Shown: piece by piece, positions 8,892 to 17,626 of the stretch | Position numbering within the stretch: position 1 is the first letter of the stretch | Layout of the letters: the number at the start of each line of letters is the position of its first letter | Virus record (IMG/VR): IMGVR_UViG_3300021520_000004 | Location: 1 to 55,058 of that record | Source: a virus | DNA length: 55,058 bases | Direction: 5' to 3' (one strand) | Translations under genes and position numbers: made by a program | Notes under the pieces: model-generated | What the model saw: only the letters and a program-made list of their open reading frames with translations | What the model was told of the DNA's origin: nothing | Database searches by the model: none

Positions 8892-10534
8892 GCCTGGCCG
8901 CCTTCCAGAACCGACCAGCCCTGTTCTCTCATGCGATCCTCCAATGGGTCTTGAATGGCGAAGGTCAGCGCCTTCCCGTCGAACAGGAAGGGTATCGGCC
9001 GGCCGGCGGCCGCGTGACGGCTCTTGGCGACAATGAAGCGACCCTCACACTCACCGGTCGGGTGCCCGTGCTCGTCGTCCTTGGATTCATCGCGGTATAC
9101 GATCACGATGTGGTCGGCGTCTGCCTCCAGCGCGCCCGAGTTGCGGAGGTCGAACATGGTGGGGATATGCGGTTCCTTGGAGCCCCTGTCCGGCGGCCGC
9201 GTCAGTTGCGAGAGAGCCACGGTCGGCACTTTGTATTCGAGCGAGAGGTCCTTCAACCCCCTCGATATCTTGGTGGTGCCGTCGTACAGGCTGTCTCTGC
9301 CCATATCCATAAGGCCGATATAGTCGATGGCGACGAGGTCCGGCTTCAGCTCTACCACCCGCTCAGCTATCGCCGGGATCGTCTTCTCCTTGCAGTACAG
9401 CACGTTTTCGTAGCCGGGCAGGTTGTACGCCAGGTCGAAGGCCAGGCGGTCGTCGTCGGTCATCCGGTTGCCGTAGAGACGCCCGGTATCCAGGCCCCAA
9501 CGCTGGATCATGCGCAAGCCGAGTTCCTCCTTGCTCATTTCGAGCGAGTTCAGCAGTACCCGCTGCCCACGCTTGCCCGCCGCGAAGCAGATCTCGAGCA
9601 AGGCTGCGGTCTTTCCCGAGCTCGGATACCCGGCCCAGATGATGAACCACCCTGGGCGCATGCCGCGGGTCCGGCGGTTCAGGATCTGCCAGGGATAGTC
9701 CACTCCCGGGGGCATCGGTTCCGTCTTGTACCTGCCGAGTCCCCCGATGATCGCCTTCATGTCGGTCACACCGGGGATGGTGGCCGGACTTTGCACTAGT
9801 CGCTTGAGATCTTCGAGCGTCCCGCCGGCGCGCACCCAATCGGTGACGTCACCCTTCTGGGGCAACCCGGGCAACTGGATGATCCTCACGCTCTTGACCC
9901 TGCCATCCAGTGAGGCATTCACGGTTCGCGCGTGTTCTATCCCGGCTTCGTCGTTGTCCGGGAGGATGACCACGTGAGCGTCCTCGAGGTATTCCGCGAA
10001 CTCCTCCAGCCACTTGCCCGCGCCGCCGGCGTTGGTAGTCGCCACCAGATTCCAGGCCTCGAGAGTGTGAACGTCCTTCTCGCCCTCGACGATGAAGATG
10101 CGTCGGCCGGCCATGGCAGCCGTGATGACCTGTGGCAGCCGGTAGGGCACGCGCCGAACGTCTCCCAGCTTCCACTCCCAGCCACCGCTTGCATCGGGGC
10201 GGCGCTGTCGGAAGCCCTTCGGGTTCATGCGGCAGACCTGGAACAGAAGCGTCCCGTACTCGTCGACGTAGTCGTAGGTAGCCGTGATGGTGGCGTGCTC
10301 CGGTGCCGGTCGTTCCCGGTCCGGCAGGAGGTCGGTCGCCTCAAGCCCCATGGCCGCGATGATGTGCTCGAACGCGCAGCCGGCGTGGCACTTGACCAGC
10401 ACCCTTCCGTCGCCGCCTTGGGTCACTGAGAGGCTCTGACGCCGGTCTCCGTGAGCGGGGCACCTGGCAATGTAGGCGCCGCCGGATTTCTTCACGCCCT
10501 CGAGCTTGGCCAGGAACTGATCGAGGATAATCAC
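8888..10534 (-). CDS. Bifunctional primase-helicase (T7 gp4-like)
   Basis: The 548-residue replication protein combines priming and 5'-3' unwinding. The N-terminal zinc site is C25, H28, C49 and C53 (CPAHGD, CHAGC). The TOPRIM domain has E150 in IFIVEGEKD and D193/D195 in LPDNDEAG. The RecA/DnaB helicase core has Walker A GYPSSGKT (302-309) and Walker B D404 in LVAIDYIGLM, followed by the DnaB-like motif ALSQLTRPPDRG. Length is normal for the family. The start is GTG in a GTGA overlap with the initiator stop, preceded by GAGGACGA. Confidence 0.9.
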
Positions 10535-11514
10535 TCGTCCTCACCCCCCCATTCCGCGTCGATCATTTCCAGAGCCGAGAGTTGCTTCGGTACCTCGTCC
10601 TTCCACCGTTCGTTGTGCAGCCACGTGGCCGCATGTGGAACCCAGTTGGTCTCCTTGGCGGCTATCCTCGCCAGCATCTCCGGCCTCTGCAACTCAAGTC
10701 CGGCAAGGATGGCGGCGGGTGTGTCCTTGCCGACAGCCACGCCCCACTTCTCGCGAGCTTTGGCGACTGCGACCTTTCGGGGGTATCGCTGCCAGAATTC
10801 AGGGAAACGTTTCACGTCCTCGGCGTGCTGCTGTTTCTTCGGAGCATTGCGAGTGATTTTCATGGAGGACGAATCGTCACTTTCATCCTCCGCGAGTGCA
10901 TCTGGCGAGGACGAATCGTCACTTGAGCCTGAGTCGGCTCCGTCCGACGAAGACAAAAGAGGTTTTAATGACTGGACAGGACCGGACAGGACAGGACAGG
11001 ACCGGACAGGGGTTTCGTTAGGGTTGTCGTATGACAACGGTACGGTTTCGGTAGTGTTGTCATACGGTTGTGGTAGTAGGTCTGTGAGTACAACGTAGCT
11101 ATTCGTCGAGTATTGCCTACCTCGTCCAGAATCCTTCCGTTCGACCGTCGTGGTCTGCCACAAGACCCACGGTGGAAGGGGCAAGTCCGGCGGTTGCGGG
11201 TTACGTGGTTTCTCGTGCTGATGGAAGTTCTTGATGTACAGATACGTCTTCCCCTCGGCGGTGTAGGGGATGATCTTGCCGGTCGCGACGAGTTCATCGC
11301 GCCATGTGGCGAGCAATTCGACAGTGATGTCGGCATCCATCGGACTGGGCCACAGAAGAAGTTTCCAGCCGAAGGGGTCATCCTCCAGACAGGCTGAATC
11401 CTCGGCGATTGCCCAGAGCCCCCGGTATGTCTCCCGCTTGTCGCGGGGCCATCGCAACAGTTCAGCATCAGTCCAGAAGTCAGCTTTGACGATGCGATTC
11501 CGTAGGCGGCTCAT
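10531..11514 (-). CDS. Replication initiator / helicase loader-like protein
   Basis: The 327-residue protein has three parts. A winged-helix-like N-terminus (residues 1-110, MSRLRNRIVKADFWTDAELL, YIKNFHQHEKPRNPQ) resembles phage replisome organisers. A Ser/Asp-rich low-complexity linker spans about 180-225. The C-terminal domain (FPEFWQRYPRKVAVAKAREK, PHAATWLHNERW) is of the kind found at the ends of phage DnaD/O-like initiators. It is coupled to the downstream primase-helicase. The linker DNA contains tandem iterons and inverted repeats, as in lambda O, where the origin lies inside the initiator gene. Confidence 0.7.
   Translation of the reverse strand: MSRLRNRIVKADFWTDAELLRWPRDKRETYRGLWAIAEDSACLEDDPFGWKLLLWPSPMDADITVELLATWRDELVATGKIIPYTAEGKTYLYIKNFHQHEKPRNPQPPDLPLPPWVLWQTTTVERKDSGRGRQYSTNSYVVLTDLLPQPYDNTTETVPLSYDNPNETPVRSCPVLSGPVQSLKPLLSSSDGADSGSSDDSSSPDALAEDESDDSSSMKITRNAPKKQQHAEDVKRFPEFWQRYPRKVAVAKAREKWGVAVGKDTPAAILAGLELQRPEMLARIAAKETNWVPHAATWLHNERWKDEVPKQLSALEMIDAEWGGEDE
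10971..11065. repeat. Iteron cluster inside the initiator gene, candidate origin
   Basis: Four tandem 10-mers ACNGGACAGG run from 10971 to 11010. Next come the palindrome GTTGTC-GTAT-GACAAC (11023-11038) and the inverted pair GTATGACAAC (11029-11038) / GTTGTCATAC (11056-11065). An A/T-richer stretch (10951-10970) borders the iterons. Confidence 0.6.
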
Positions 11515-12325
11515 TTCGGATCCCCCCTCCGTCCGCCATGATGCGAATAGTGGCAGTCCTTACAAAGCCACCGAACTTCCAGGGGTTTGGAGTAATCCTG
11601 GTGGTGAGCTTCCACCCCATCTTCACTGCCACAAACCTCACATGCTGTTATCCGAGTCACGTAGCCGCCCTTCACGGCATTGTTGAGCCGATTCCTGGCG
11701 CGTTGGTGTTCGTATCGAATCTGGTATCCAGGGATGAAGGCTCTCATCCCCTTTTCTCCGCAGTCCGGACAGTCATGGCACGTCCAGTTGTACGATCCGG
11801 GATGAACAAGGTCGAAGGTACAGTTTCCGTCGCTGTGTCCGCAGGCCGGGCATCCCCACCCCATCGCGGACTCTTCGAAGTACCACTTGCCGCACTCGGC
11901 GCATCGGACGAACGCCACCTCATTGTCGAGGTCGGCTTCGATGCTGAAGGACCAGCCCGCCACCGTGGCACACTCCGAAACCTCCCGGCCCATCTGCCAC
12001 ATCTGCGGTGACGGCTGGCACAGTCGATAGCGCCCTGACTCGGCGAGGATGAGCATGATTCCCTGGCTGGCGGCCGGCTGCACGAGCGCCCCGAGCTTCG
12101 CTTCGTCGGTGGCGTCCAGTACGCCTTTGACTTCCACGATGGTCTGATCTCGGGCAGGTAGAAATCCGGCAGGTAGTACACGTTGCCGATGTGGAAACCT
12201 TCGGGCTCGTAGGCCCACTGGACGTGGTGACCGTCGAAGAACTTGGCCCAACTAACTTCGAGCTTCGAGCGGAAGCGGATCCCCTGGTACATCTCGGGGA
12301 TGCTCCATTTGCCGCGAGCATTCAA
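11511..12325 (-). pseudogene. PD-(D/E)XK plus HNH nuclease fusion, frameshifted
   Basis: The frame starting at 12325 encodes IRFRSKLEVSWAKFFDGHHV and YLPDFYLPE. The -1 frame then gives DQTIVEVKG, so the PD and ExK halves of one nuclease site lie in different frames, with the junction near 12150. The second frame continues through Cys pairs (CAECG, CPACG) to an HNH module (CEVCGSEDGVEAHH, LCKDCHYSHH). The TTG start is chosen because a perfect GGAGGTGA lies 4 bases upstream. No slippery heptamer is present at the junction, so an indel (real decay or sequence error) is most likely. An intact product would carry two nuclease folds. Confidence 0.6.
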
Positions 12326-12378
12326 AGCGTCACCTCCACAGTGATCCTGACGAACTGCTTCCCATCCACGGCCGGGCA

Positions 12379-13308
12379 TCATTCCCAACCATCCAGCAGA
12401 GGGGCAATCTGTTTTGCGAGAGCGCGATACTGCCCCGCATCAATGACAATGAGAGTCACCTCGGGGTGGTACTTCGCCATGCGCTTGATCGTTGTCTTGC
12501 TTCGGTCATCCATCCAGCCCTTGACCTCGTGATAGGCCACACTGCCGTTCTTCTCAGTGACCCTGAAGTCGGGCAAGTAGCTCATGCACCCGCGTTTGAT
12601 GCCCTCGAACCAGAACGTCTCGGGCTCATGCTCCCATTCGAGGATGGCGCCTCGTTCCTTGAGCCACTGGAGGTATCGAGCATAGTTGGCCTCCCAACGC
12701 GAGCGGAAGTATTTGCGCTTACCTCCGATTTCGCGCCAGCCGGCCTTCCAACTGGCCTTCTCACGATTCTGTACCGTCCGCATCCCCAGCAGCGAGGCTC
12801 GCTTGCTGTAGGCGTCCCGCATTTCATCGTCCATGTCTGCCCATCTCGCTTTCGCCTTCGCAGCGATCTTGGCCTTCGTCTCAGCAGTGTGCTGCATACC
12901 AAGAGCCCCTCGGGGATGCCCGTGCTCAGCTATCCATGCCTTCGTCCTCACCCCCACTGCGATACGGGCCTCTGGCGTCTTCTTGAGTTTGCCCTCGTCG
13001 TGGAGACGTCTTATCACGAGGGCTTGGTCGGGACGTTTCTTGCCGACCTTGGACGCTGCTGCGCGGGACTGGAATTCCTCCCAAAACGGCGAAGAATGGC
13101 TGAGATGAAGACCGAGTTCAGATGCCTTGCCCCGGGTCGCGCCTTCGCCCCTGCCCAACTGTTCCGCACACCACATCTTGCCTCGCTCCGGGTAGTGATC
13201 CCGGAGAAACTGAATCTCCTCTTCCGTCCAGCAGGGGTACTTGTCAGAATGGCGGGGCCTCCCCTTGGGCACGGGTCTTCCCGGGATCTCAAAGGTGATG
13301 GCGCTCAC
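12379..13308 (-). CDS. PD-(D/E)XK endonuclease with RusA-like N-terminal tag
   Basis: The 309-residue protein begins with AITFEIPGRPVPKGRPR, nearly identical to the start of RusA Holliday-junction resolvases, but RusA does not continue. Instead there is a SANT/HTH-like segment (WTEEEIQFLRDHYPERG), a basic helical region, and a DUF1064-like nuclease domain with YLPDFRV and AYHEVKGWMDDRSKTTIKRM (PD...ExK). It looks like a nuclease or homing element fused to the first residues of a rusA gene. The GTG start overlaps the previous stop. The downstream neighbour has the same nuclease type. Confidence 0.65.
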   Translation of the reverse strand: MSAITFEIPGRPVPKGRPRHSDKYPCWTEEEIQFLRDHYPERGKMWCAEQLGRGEGATRGKASELGLHLSHSSPFWEEFQSRAAASKVGKKRPDQALVIRRLHDEGKLKKTPEARIAVGVRTKAWIAEHGHPRGALGMQHTAETKAKIAAKAKARWADMDDEMRDAYSKRASLLGMRTVQNREKASWKAGWREIGGKRKYFRSRWEANYARYLQWLKERGAILEWEHEPETFWFEGIKRGCMSYLPDFRVTEKNGSVAYHEVKGWMDDRSKTTIKRMAKYHPEVTLIVIDAGQYRALAKQIAPLLDGWE

Positions 13309-13715
13309 GCCTCCATCTCCACCGGTTCCAGCGCCAGCCAAGCCTCCACGGCATCGTCGAACTCCTGAGCTGTGGGATACGGCGTCTCATCAAACATCGG
13401 CCGCAGTTCGGCGTACCCACCAACCACGATCTGCCGGGCGACCTTGGCGTCCGGGTAACGCACGTACACCACGATCGCCCAGGTCGTAGCAGGCGTGGCT
13501 ACAGGCTTCCTCCTGCGTGTCGCCTGGCCCTTGTCGCTGATGACGAAGGCGTTGCTGTACTTGCGCCGGTGCTCCCGCATGTGGGCCGCGTGGCAAGGCT
13601 TGCAGCGGCAGTTGTACTCGGGGGCCCGACGATCTCCGCGGTTCCTCACGTGGAAGAACTCGGGGGTCTTCGGGTACTCCATGCCGCATTCTTTGCAGAC
13701 CTTGGTTTCGTTCAC
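13305..13715 (-). CDS. Zinc-ribbon protein, HNH-associated type
   Basis: The 136-residue protein starts at GTG in a GTGA overlap. It begins with KVCKECGMEYPKTPEFFHV and CRCKPCHAAHMREHRRKY, the Cys-rich finger often seen before HNH modules, but no HNH follows. The C-terminal part (TTWAIVVYVRYPDAKVAR, EFDDAVEAWLALEPVEMEA) is a separate small domain of unknown role. It may be a nuclease remnant or a DNA-binding accessory. Confidence 0.55.
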   Translation of the reverse strand: MNETKVCKECGMEYPKTPEFFHVRNRGDRRAPEYNCRCKPCHAAHMREHRRKYSNAFVISDKGQATRRRKPVATPATTWAIVVYVRYPDAKVARQIVVGGYAELRPMFDETPYPTAQEFDDAVEAWLALEPVEMEA

Positions 13716-13912
13716 CCCGCCTCTTCCTCCCGTATCGATTCTGCGGCTCCTGTGGCCGCCGTGAAGCCCTGCCGCCAACCGCATTGGTAGTCGATGCCTT
13801 CCAGCGGGTCTGGACGCGCCACAGGGCATCTGAGGGCCGCTTCCCACCCATCATCGAACCCGCGGTCCCACGCGCGGATCTCGGACTCGCGCATCGCCCA
13901 GAGCCGAGCCAC
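13712..13912 (-). CDS. Hypothetical small protein
   Basis: The 66-residue protein has a GTG start preceded by GGAGGTGGGG. It is Trp-, Asp- and Gly-rich (IRAWDRGFDDGWEAALRCP, CGWRQGFTAATGAAESI). Similar short 'RGFDDGWEA' proteins occur in phage early operons and are uncharacterised. It overlaps both neighbours by a few bases. Confidence 0.55.
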   Translation of the reverse strand: MARLWAMRESEIRAWDRGFDDGWEAALRCPVARPDPLEGIDYQCGWRQGFTAATGAAESIREEEAG

Positions 13913-14304
13913 CCCCCACCTCCAACGTCAACTGGGCCCGGCTGACAGGCCTCTCCCAGAACATGGCGCACTTGCCGGCCCTGGACGCCCTCCATCGGGA
14001 TCAGCATCTCCAGGATGACCTTGCCCGGGTCGTCCTTCTTGTTGCAGAGCTCGTAGTTGTAGAGGAAATGCGCCTCTTCGACGGCGCACATGGGCGAGTC
14101 GTCATCCGCGGGCCAGTGGACGCACCTCTCGCACCAATGCTCGGCGAAGAGATCGTGACTCCCACAGTACACCGCTTTGTCCTCCACACGAAGGTTCTTC
14201 TGCCACTGCGCGATCGGCACCGCGCAGCCGCCTTCCTCCTCGTCGCTGTGAACGCAGTCATCGCAGCCACGCCAGTTGATGCTGCCGATACTGACGTCAG
14301 TCAT
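13851..14304 (-). CDS. Cys-rich protein, 3' end probably frameshifted
   Basis: The start at 14304 has GAGGACG upstream. The N-terminal frame is clearly coding, with regular Cys spacing (CDDCVHSDEEEGGC, WCERCVHWPADDDSPMC, LYNYELCNK). Near 13985 it turns into a frame that runs open to 13390 across two other genes with Arg/Pro-rich, antisense-like sequence. A +1 shift there gives AGKCAMFWERPVSRAQL, restoring the terminal Cys pattern, and stops at 13851. I prefer the shifted end. Zinc binding is likely, the role unknown. Confidence 0.45.
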
Positions 14305-14578
14305 CGTCCTCATCCTCGATCACAGGCACCCAGACCCACGCGCCCATGATCATGACGCGCTCCCAGCCGGTGATGTCGGCTCCGTCCAGGCACCAGTCGG
14401 TGGGTTTGGTCGCCGGCCATGCTTCCTCACCAACGTGTGGAGCGTAGATCTGGCACTCCCCCTGCCGTTCATGGCCCCACGGGTCATCCCCAGTCGAGCA
14501 CCACGCGGCGCAGATGTCGCAGCAGAAGGTAGTAGGTTCTGAACTGTCAGGCTCTGGTTGAGGGTGAGGGTCAGTCAT
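14297..14578 (-). CDS. Hypothetical acidic Cys-containing protein
   Basis: The 93-residue protein has a cysteine cluster (FCCDICAAWCSTGDDPWGHE) and an acidic tail ending EDEDDD. It may be a small zinc-binding protein. ATGA overlaps its upstream neighbour; the downstream start overlaps its end by 8 bases. No family is recognised. Confidence 0.55.
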   Translation of the reverse strand: MTDPHPQPEPDSSEPTTFCCDICAAWCSTGDDPWGHERQGECQIYAPHVGEEAWPATKPTDWCLDGADITGWERVMIMGAWVWVPVIEDEDDD

Positions 14579-14778
14579 GTGTTCTCCCCTTCGTTGTAGC
14601 CTTCGGTGTACCCGGCCTCATAGCCCTTCTCCTCGGCGCATTGGGTGCAGCGTGGGCAGGGTTCCGCGGTCACCCCGACCTCCAGACCCCCCCGGCGGTT
14701 GACCGAGAGGGTCGCCTGTCCTTCCAGATCCTGGCCGCACGAGCATGCCATCTCGAAGGTCATCGTCATCTCAGGCAT
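14575..14778 (-). CDS. Hypothetical zinc-ribbon-like small protein
   Basis: The 67-residue protein has two Cys pairs (CSCGQ, CPRCTQC) separated by a beta-rich segment, consistent with a zinc ribbon, and a Gly/Tyr-rich end (GYEAGYTEGYNEGENT). The start shares TAATG with the previous stop. Confidence 0.55.
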   Translation of the reverse strand: MPEMTMTFEMACSCGQDLEGQATLSVNRRGGLEVGVTAEPCPRCTQCAEEKGYEAGYTEGYNEGENT

Positions 14779-15317
14779 TACTCGATGATCTCGTCTGTCG
14801 GCTCGGGTTCCTCATCGACAGGCACCTCATCCTCCACCTGATCCTTCGGCTCTCCGTCGACGTTCAGCGCCGCCTCTACCTTGGTGCCCTTCACGTGGCC
14901 GGTGACGTCGACCGACCTGATCACGTCCAGGACGATGGTGGTCTTGCCCTCGTGGATGCCCTTGGTGTAGATGGGCGCGTGTTCCTTCACGATGCCGCGG
15001 GCGTGGATCTCGACGATGGCGCCGGGGCTGAGTTCGCCGGTCACGAGCTTGTCCAGCATCGCCTGCAGAAACTCGTCGCCACCGCTCACCGAGAGCCGGG
15101 TGGAGTAGACCTGATAGATCTCCCACTGCGCCCCAATGAGGGACATCTGGGTGACCTCACCCGTGTTGTTGTCGAAGACGCTGAAGCTCGGGGCCGGTTT
15201 GGGCTGCGGGTCAGTCTCACCCTCAACTTCAGGTTCAGACTCGTACTGGGGGCCGGTGTAGTCGGGATCCTCGGGGGCGTCGGCGACTGGTTCATGCCGT
15301 TCGATCACCTTGGTCAT
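14778..15317 (-). CDS. Hypothetical acidic protein
   Basis: The 179-residue product starts at MTKVIERHEP, preceded by the strong AGGAGGTAGAG. Both ends are acidic and disordered; the middle (SVFDNNTGEVTQMSLIGAQW, EFLQAMLDKLVTGELSPGAI, KTTIVLDVIRSVDVTGHV) is a folded alpha/beta domain. The same frame is open upstream to a GTG at 15455 that overlaps the previous stop (GTGA); that extension encodes a zinc-ribbon-like CPNHQG...CRRCGH. The protein may therefore be 225 residues, or the extension is a separate gene that lost its stop. The role is unknown. Location near the recombination genes suggests DNA metabolism. Confidence 0.6.
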   Translation of the reverse strand: MTKVIERHEPVADAPEDPDYTGPQYESEPEVEGETDPQPKPAPSFSVFDNNTGEVTQMSLIGAQWEIYQVYSTRLSVSGGDEFLQAMLDKLVTGELSPGAIVEIHARGIVKEHAPIYTKGIHEGKTTIVLDVIRSVDVTGHVKGTKVEAALNVDGEPKDQVEDEVPVDEEPEPTDEIIE

Positions 15318-15451
15318 CTCTACCTCCTGAGTTGTAAACCCTTGGGCTAGGACAGATTGACGGTCCTTCGGTATGGCGATCGGATGACCGCACCGCCGGC
15401 AGGGCCGGTTGTCGATGAAGATACCCTGGTGGTTGGGGCAGGTTGGGCGGT

Positions 15452-15850
15452 TCACAGGGTGACCCCCAGAGTACGGGCGGCCACGCGAATGCGCTCCATG
15501 TCCTCGCCGTACCCCCAGAGGTCGTCGTCGCACCATTCCGGCCAGGGTCCGAAGATGCTGCGCGGCAGGAGTTTCCCGGTCTGGATGAAGTCCCGCAGGG
15601 CGCGAATGAGGTACTCGAGCGTCCCGCCCTCGCAGAAGTACCGCCACCGGCCGGCATAGTGGGTGTAGATCGAATGCCTCGAGTGAGCGTCCCAGTACCA
15701 GATGCGGCCCCGAAGGTCTATCCAGAAGTGGGAAATGGAGTTCTTCTCGCGGTTCAGGAAGAACTGACGACCGCACCCACCGATGTGGACGATCAGGTCG
15801 TTGGCGAGCGCGAGGCGGGTCTGTTTGAGGTCGTCCAAGGCGGCGTTCAT
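15452..15850 (-). CDS. Hypothetical protein
   Basis: The 132-residue protein has an ATGA overlap with its upstream neighbour. It contains aromatic-rich beta segments (FFLNREKNSISHFWIDLRG, RIWYWDAHSRHSIYTHYAG) and helical ends. No known family or catalytic motif is recognised. Composition is typical of a globular coding sequence. Confidence 0.6.
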   Translation of the reverse strand: MNAALDDLKQTRLALANDLIVHIGGCGRQFFLNREKNSISHFWIDLRGRIWYWDAHSRHSIYTHYAGRWRYFCEGGTLEYLIRALRDFIQTGKLLPRSIFGPWPEWCDDDLWGYGEDMERIRVAARTLGVTL

Positions 15851-16143
15851 TCCCCATCACACTCTGGGTCGTGCCACCGAACCACGTCCTTCGCATCCAG
15901 CACCCGTTCGTTGGTCAGCCCCACCATCTGCTGATACGGGGCAGTGGCACCACCTCGGGATTCGAGAATGATCATGTTCGGGAACTTCTTGGCCCTTGAG
16001 TAGCCAGTTGAGTAGCCAGACGCGACTGCCACCTTGAAGTCTTCAGGCAGGCAGTGCGAGTCGCAGCATGACTGCGTCTCGTCGATTGTGTCGTAGACCG
16101 ACTTGCACGTGGGACACCTGTAGTGAATGACCGTTTCGATCAC
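15847..16143 (-). CDS. Hypothetical zinc-ribbon protein
   Basis: The 98-residue protein starts at GTG 16143, chosen for its GGAGGAGGG Shine-Dalgarno. It contains YRCPTCKSVYDTIDE and a CCDSHC cluster, consistent with zinc binding, then a mixed alpha/beta C-terminus. The role is unknown. Confidence 0.55.
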   Translation of the reverse strand: MIETVIHYRCPTCKSVYDTIDETQSCCDSHCLPEDFKVAVASGYSTGYSRAKKFPNMIILESRGGATAPYQQMVGLTNERVLDAKDVVRWHDPECDGE

Positions 16144-16165
16144 CCCTCCTCCTCTCCTGTCATGT

Positions 16166-16402
16166 TCATCGCGCCGGCCACCAGTCGTCGTCCAGCGGCT
16201 CGCATTCGCGCAGGGCCTGCGGGGCCGGGACGACCGGCCGCCGCAGTTCCAGGAGCAGACGTAGCTCATACCCGATGGCGTCCGCCACGCACTCGTGGCA
16301 GTCCCAGTCATCCCCGCCGCGCGGGCACTCCCAGCAGCCGGTGCGGGTGTCAAGGGCGGGGCCGGAACAGGTGGTGCAGACGGCGCTACCAAGGGATGTC
16401 AT
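16166..16402 (-). CDS. Hypothetical zinc-finger-like protein
   Basis: The 78-residue protein starts at MTSLGSAVC and overlaps the SSB-like gene end by 17 bases. It has Cys pairs CTTC, CWEC and CHEC, followed by an amphipathic helix (IGYELRLLLELRRPVVP). No family is recognised. Confidence 0.5.
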   Translation of the reverse strand: MTSLGSAVCTTCSGPALDTRTGCWECPRGGDDWDCHECVADAIGYELRLLLELRRPVVPAPQALRECEPLDDDWWPAR

Positions 16403-16874
16403 CGTCTCCCGCCTCTTCGTTGGTGAAGCTGATGTCGGAGCGATCGTCAACCGGGGGCGCCTGAGCCTTCGGCGTCTCCTGCGGAGTGGCTTCCGTTGCG
16501 CGTCCGAACACCCGAGCGATCTTGTGGGAGTCACGTGTCTGGCCGTCGGAGCCGACGTAGGGGTCGTTGGCCACTTCGATCATGGCCGGACGTCCGACGA
16601 ACTTCTCCGTATCGAAGCGGAGCGGGCTGTCGGCCTTGACGCCGAACGCCTGCAGGACTTCCTTCAGCTTCCAGAGAGCGTTCGCGGAGAGCGAGGTCAT
16701 GATGGTGCTCTTGAGCCCTTCGGTGTCGGGCTCGGCACTGGTGAACGTCCAGAGCAGGTAGGGGGCCTTCTGGCCCTCCTTGCGCTCCAGGCCGGACACA
16801 CGGGCGCGGTAGATGCCGGCGGGCAGGTACCCGCCGGTCTCGACTCCGGTGAAGTCCACGGCTACGTTAGACAT
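16386..16874 (-). CDS. DUF669-like / SSB-like single-strand-binding protein
   Basis: The 162-residue protein starts at MSNVAVDFTGVETGGYLP after CAGGAGGCCAAGC. It has a beta-rich core (GIYRARVSGLERKEGQKAPY, LLWTFTSAEPDTEGL) and an acidic tail ending GDDDIPW, like the DDDIPF tip of bacterial SSB that recruits partners. In phages this family sits beside Sak4-type recombinases and RecB-like exonucleases, exactly the arrangement here. Binding of ssDNA during recombination or replication is inferred from tail and context. Confidence 0.7.
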   Translation of the reverse strand: MSNVAVDFTGVETGGYLPAGIYRARVSGLERKEGQKAPYLLWTFTSAEPDTEGLKSTIMTSLSANALWKLKEVLQAFGVKADSPLRFDTEKFVGRPAMIEVANDPYVGSDGQTRDSHKIARVFGRATEATPQETPKAQAPPVDDRSDISFTNEEAGDDDIPW

Positions 16875-17601
16875 GCTTGGCCTCCTGGTATTTCTCGGGG
16901 AACATGGCGCGGTGAAGGGCATCGAAGGTCAGAGGGATCACGGCCGGGACTCCTTGGCCGGCGGGGACACGGATCTTTGCCCGGCGTCCCTTGGCCGCGA
17001 CGGTCTGCCCGCGATACTGGACCGTGCCGTCTTCTGCCTTGGTCGGGCCGCCGCAGTACACCACGGCGTCGACCCAGCCGCAGAGTTCGTCTGGCAGCGT
17101 CTTGCCGTTCATGGCCGGACGGGTCACGTTGTCTCCGTCCACCTCCACGTCCTGCGAGAGCGTGATGAACACCACGTTCAGCGGCAGGTCGCGGAAGGCG
17201 CGACAGAGTTTCCGTGAGCGGTCAATGATGTAGCCCCAGTCCGACTCACTGGAGAGGTCGATGTAGGCGCGCTTCACGGCCGGGAACTTGCGGACCACGT
17301 AGTCTGCGAGCTTCTTCTGCATCTCGGTGAGCGAGTCGAGCACCACGCTCTGGTACCCGTGACCGCCCTTGCGCAGGAAGTCGAACGCCGCTTCGAGATC
17401 CTCCCAAGTGTTGATCTCCCACACGTCGACGTTGCGGTCGCGGATGGACAGCAGCCCGCCCTCGGCGGAGAGGAACAGCGGTTTCGGCCAGGTAGACGCC
17501 GCGGTGGTCTTGCCACTTCCCGGCGGCCCGTACAGCACCACCTTGGCCGTGTCCATGGCCAGGTCCTTGGTGCTCTTGATGTTCGGATTCGCGGTTGTCA
17601 T
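16867..17601 (-). CDS. Sak4-like RecA-family ATPase
   Basis: The 244-residue ATPase has Walker A GPPGSGKT (25-32) and a Walker-B-like strand (YQSVVLDSLTEMQ). A later sensor-like segment reads LNVVFITLSQDVEVDG. It matches phage single-strand annealing ATPases of the Sak4 / AAA_24 group. With the SSB-like protein downstream and the RecB-like exonuclease upstream it forms a probable recombination module: exonuclease, annealase, binding protein. The start has AAGGAGTGGCGGC. Confidence 0.8.
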   Translation of the reverse strand: MTTANPNIKSTKDLAMDTAKVVLYGPPGSGKTTAASTWPKPLFLSAEGGLLSIRDRNVDVWEINTWEDLEAAFDFLRKGGHGYQSVVLDSLTEMQKKLADYVVRKFPAVKRAYIDLSSESDWGYIIDRSRKLCRAFRDLPLNVVFITLSQDVEVDGDNVTRPAMNGKTLPDELCGWVDAVVYCGGPTKAEDGTVQYRGQTVAAKGRRAKIRVPAGQGVPAVIPLTFDALHRAMFPEKYQEAKHV

Positions 17602-17626
17602 GCCGCCACTCCTTGCTGTTTGCTCA

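Noticed and set aside
13390-13850. Continuation of the Cys-rich 14.3-kb gene through two downstream genes
   Set aside because: The sequence becomes Arg/Pro/Gln-rich and runs antisense-like across a well-formed gene. A frameshift near 13985 explains it better.
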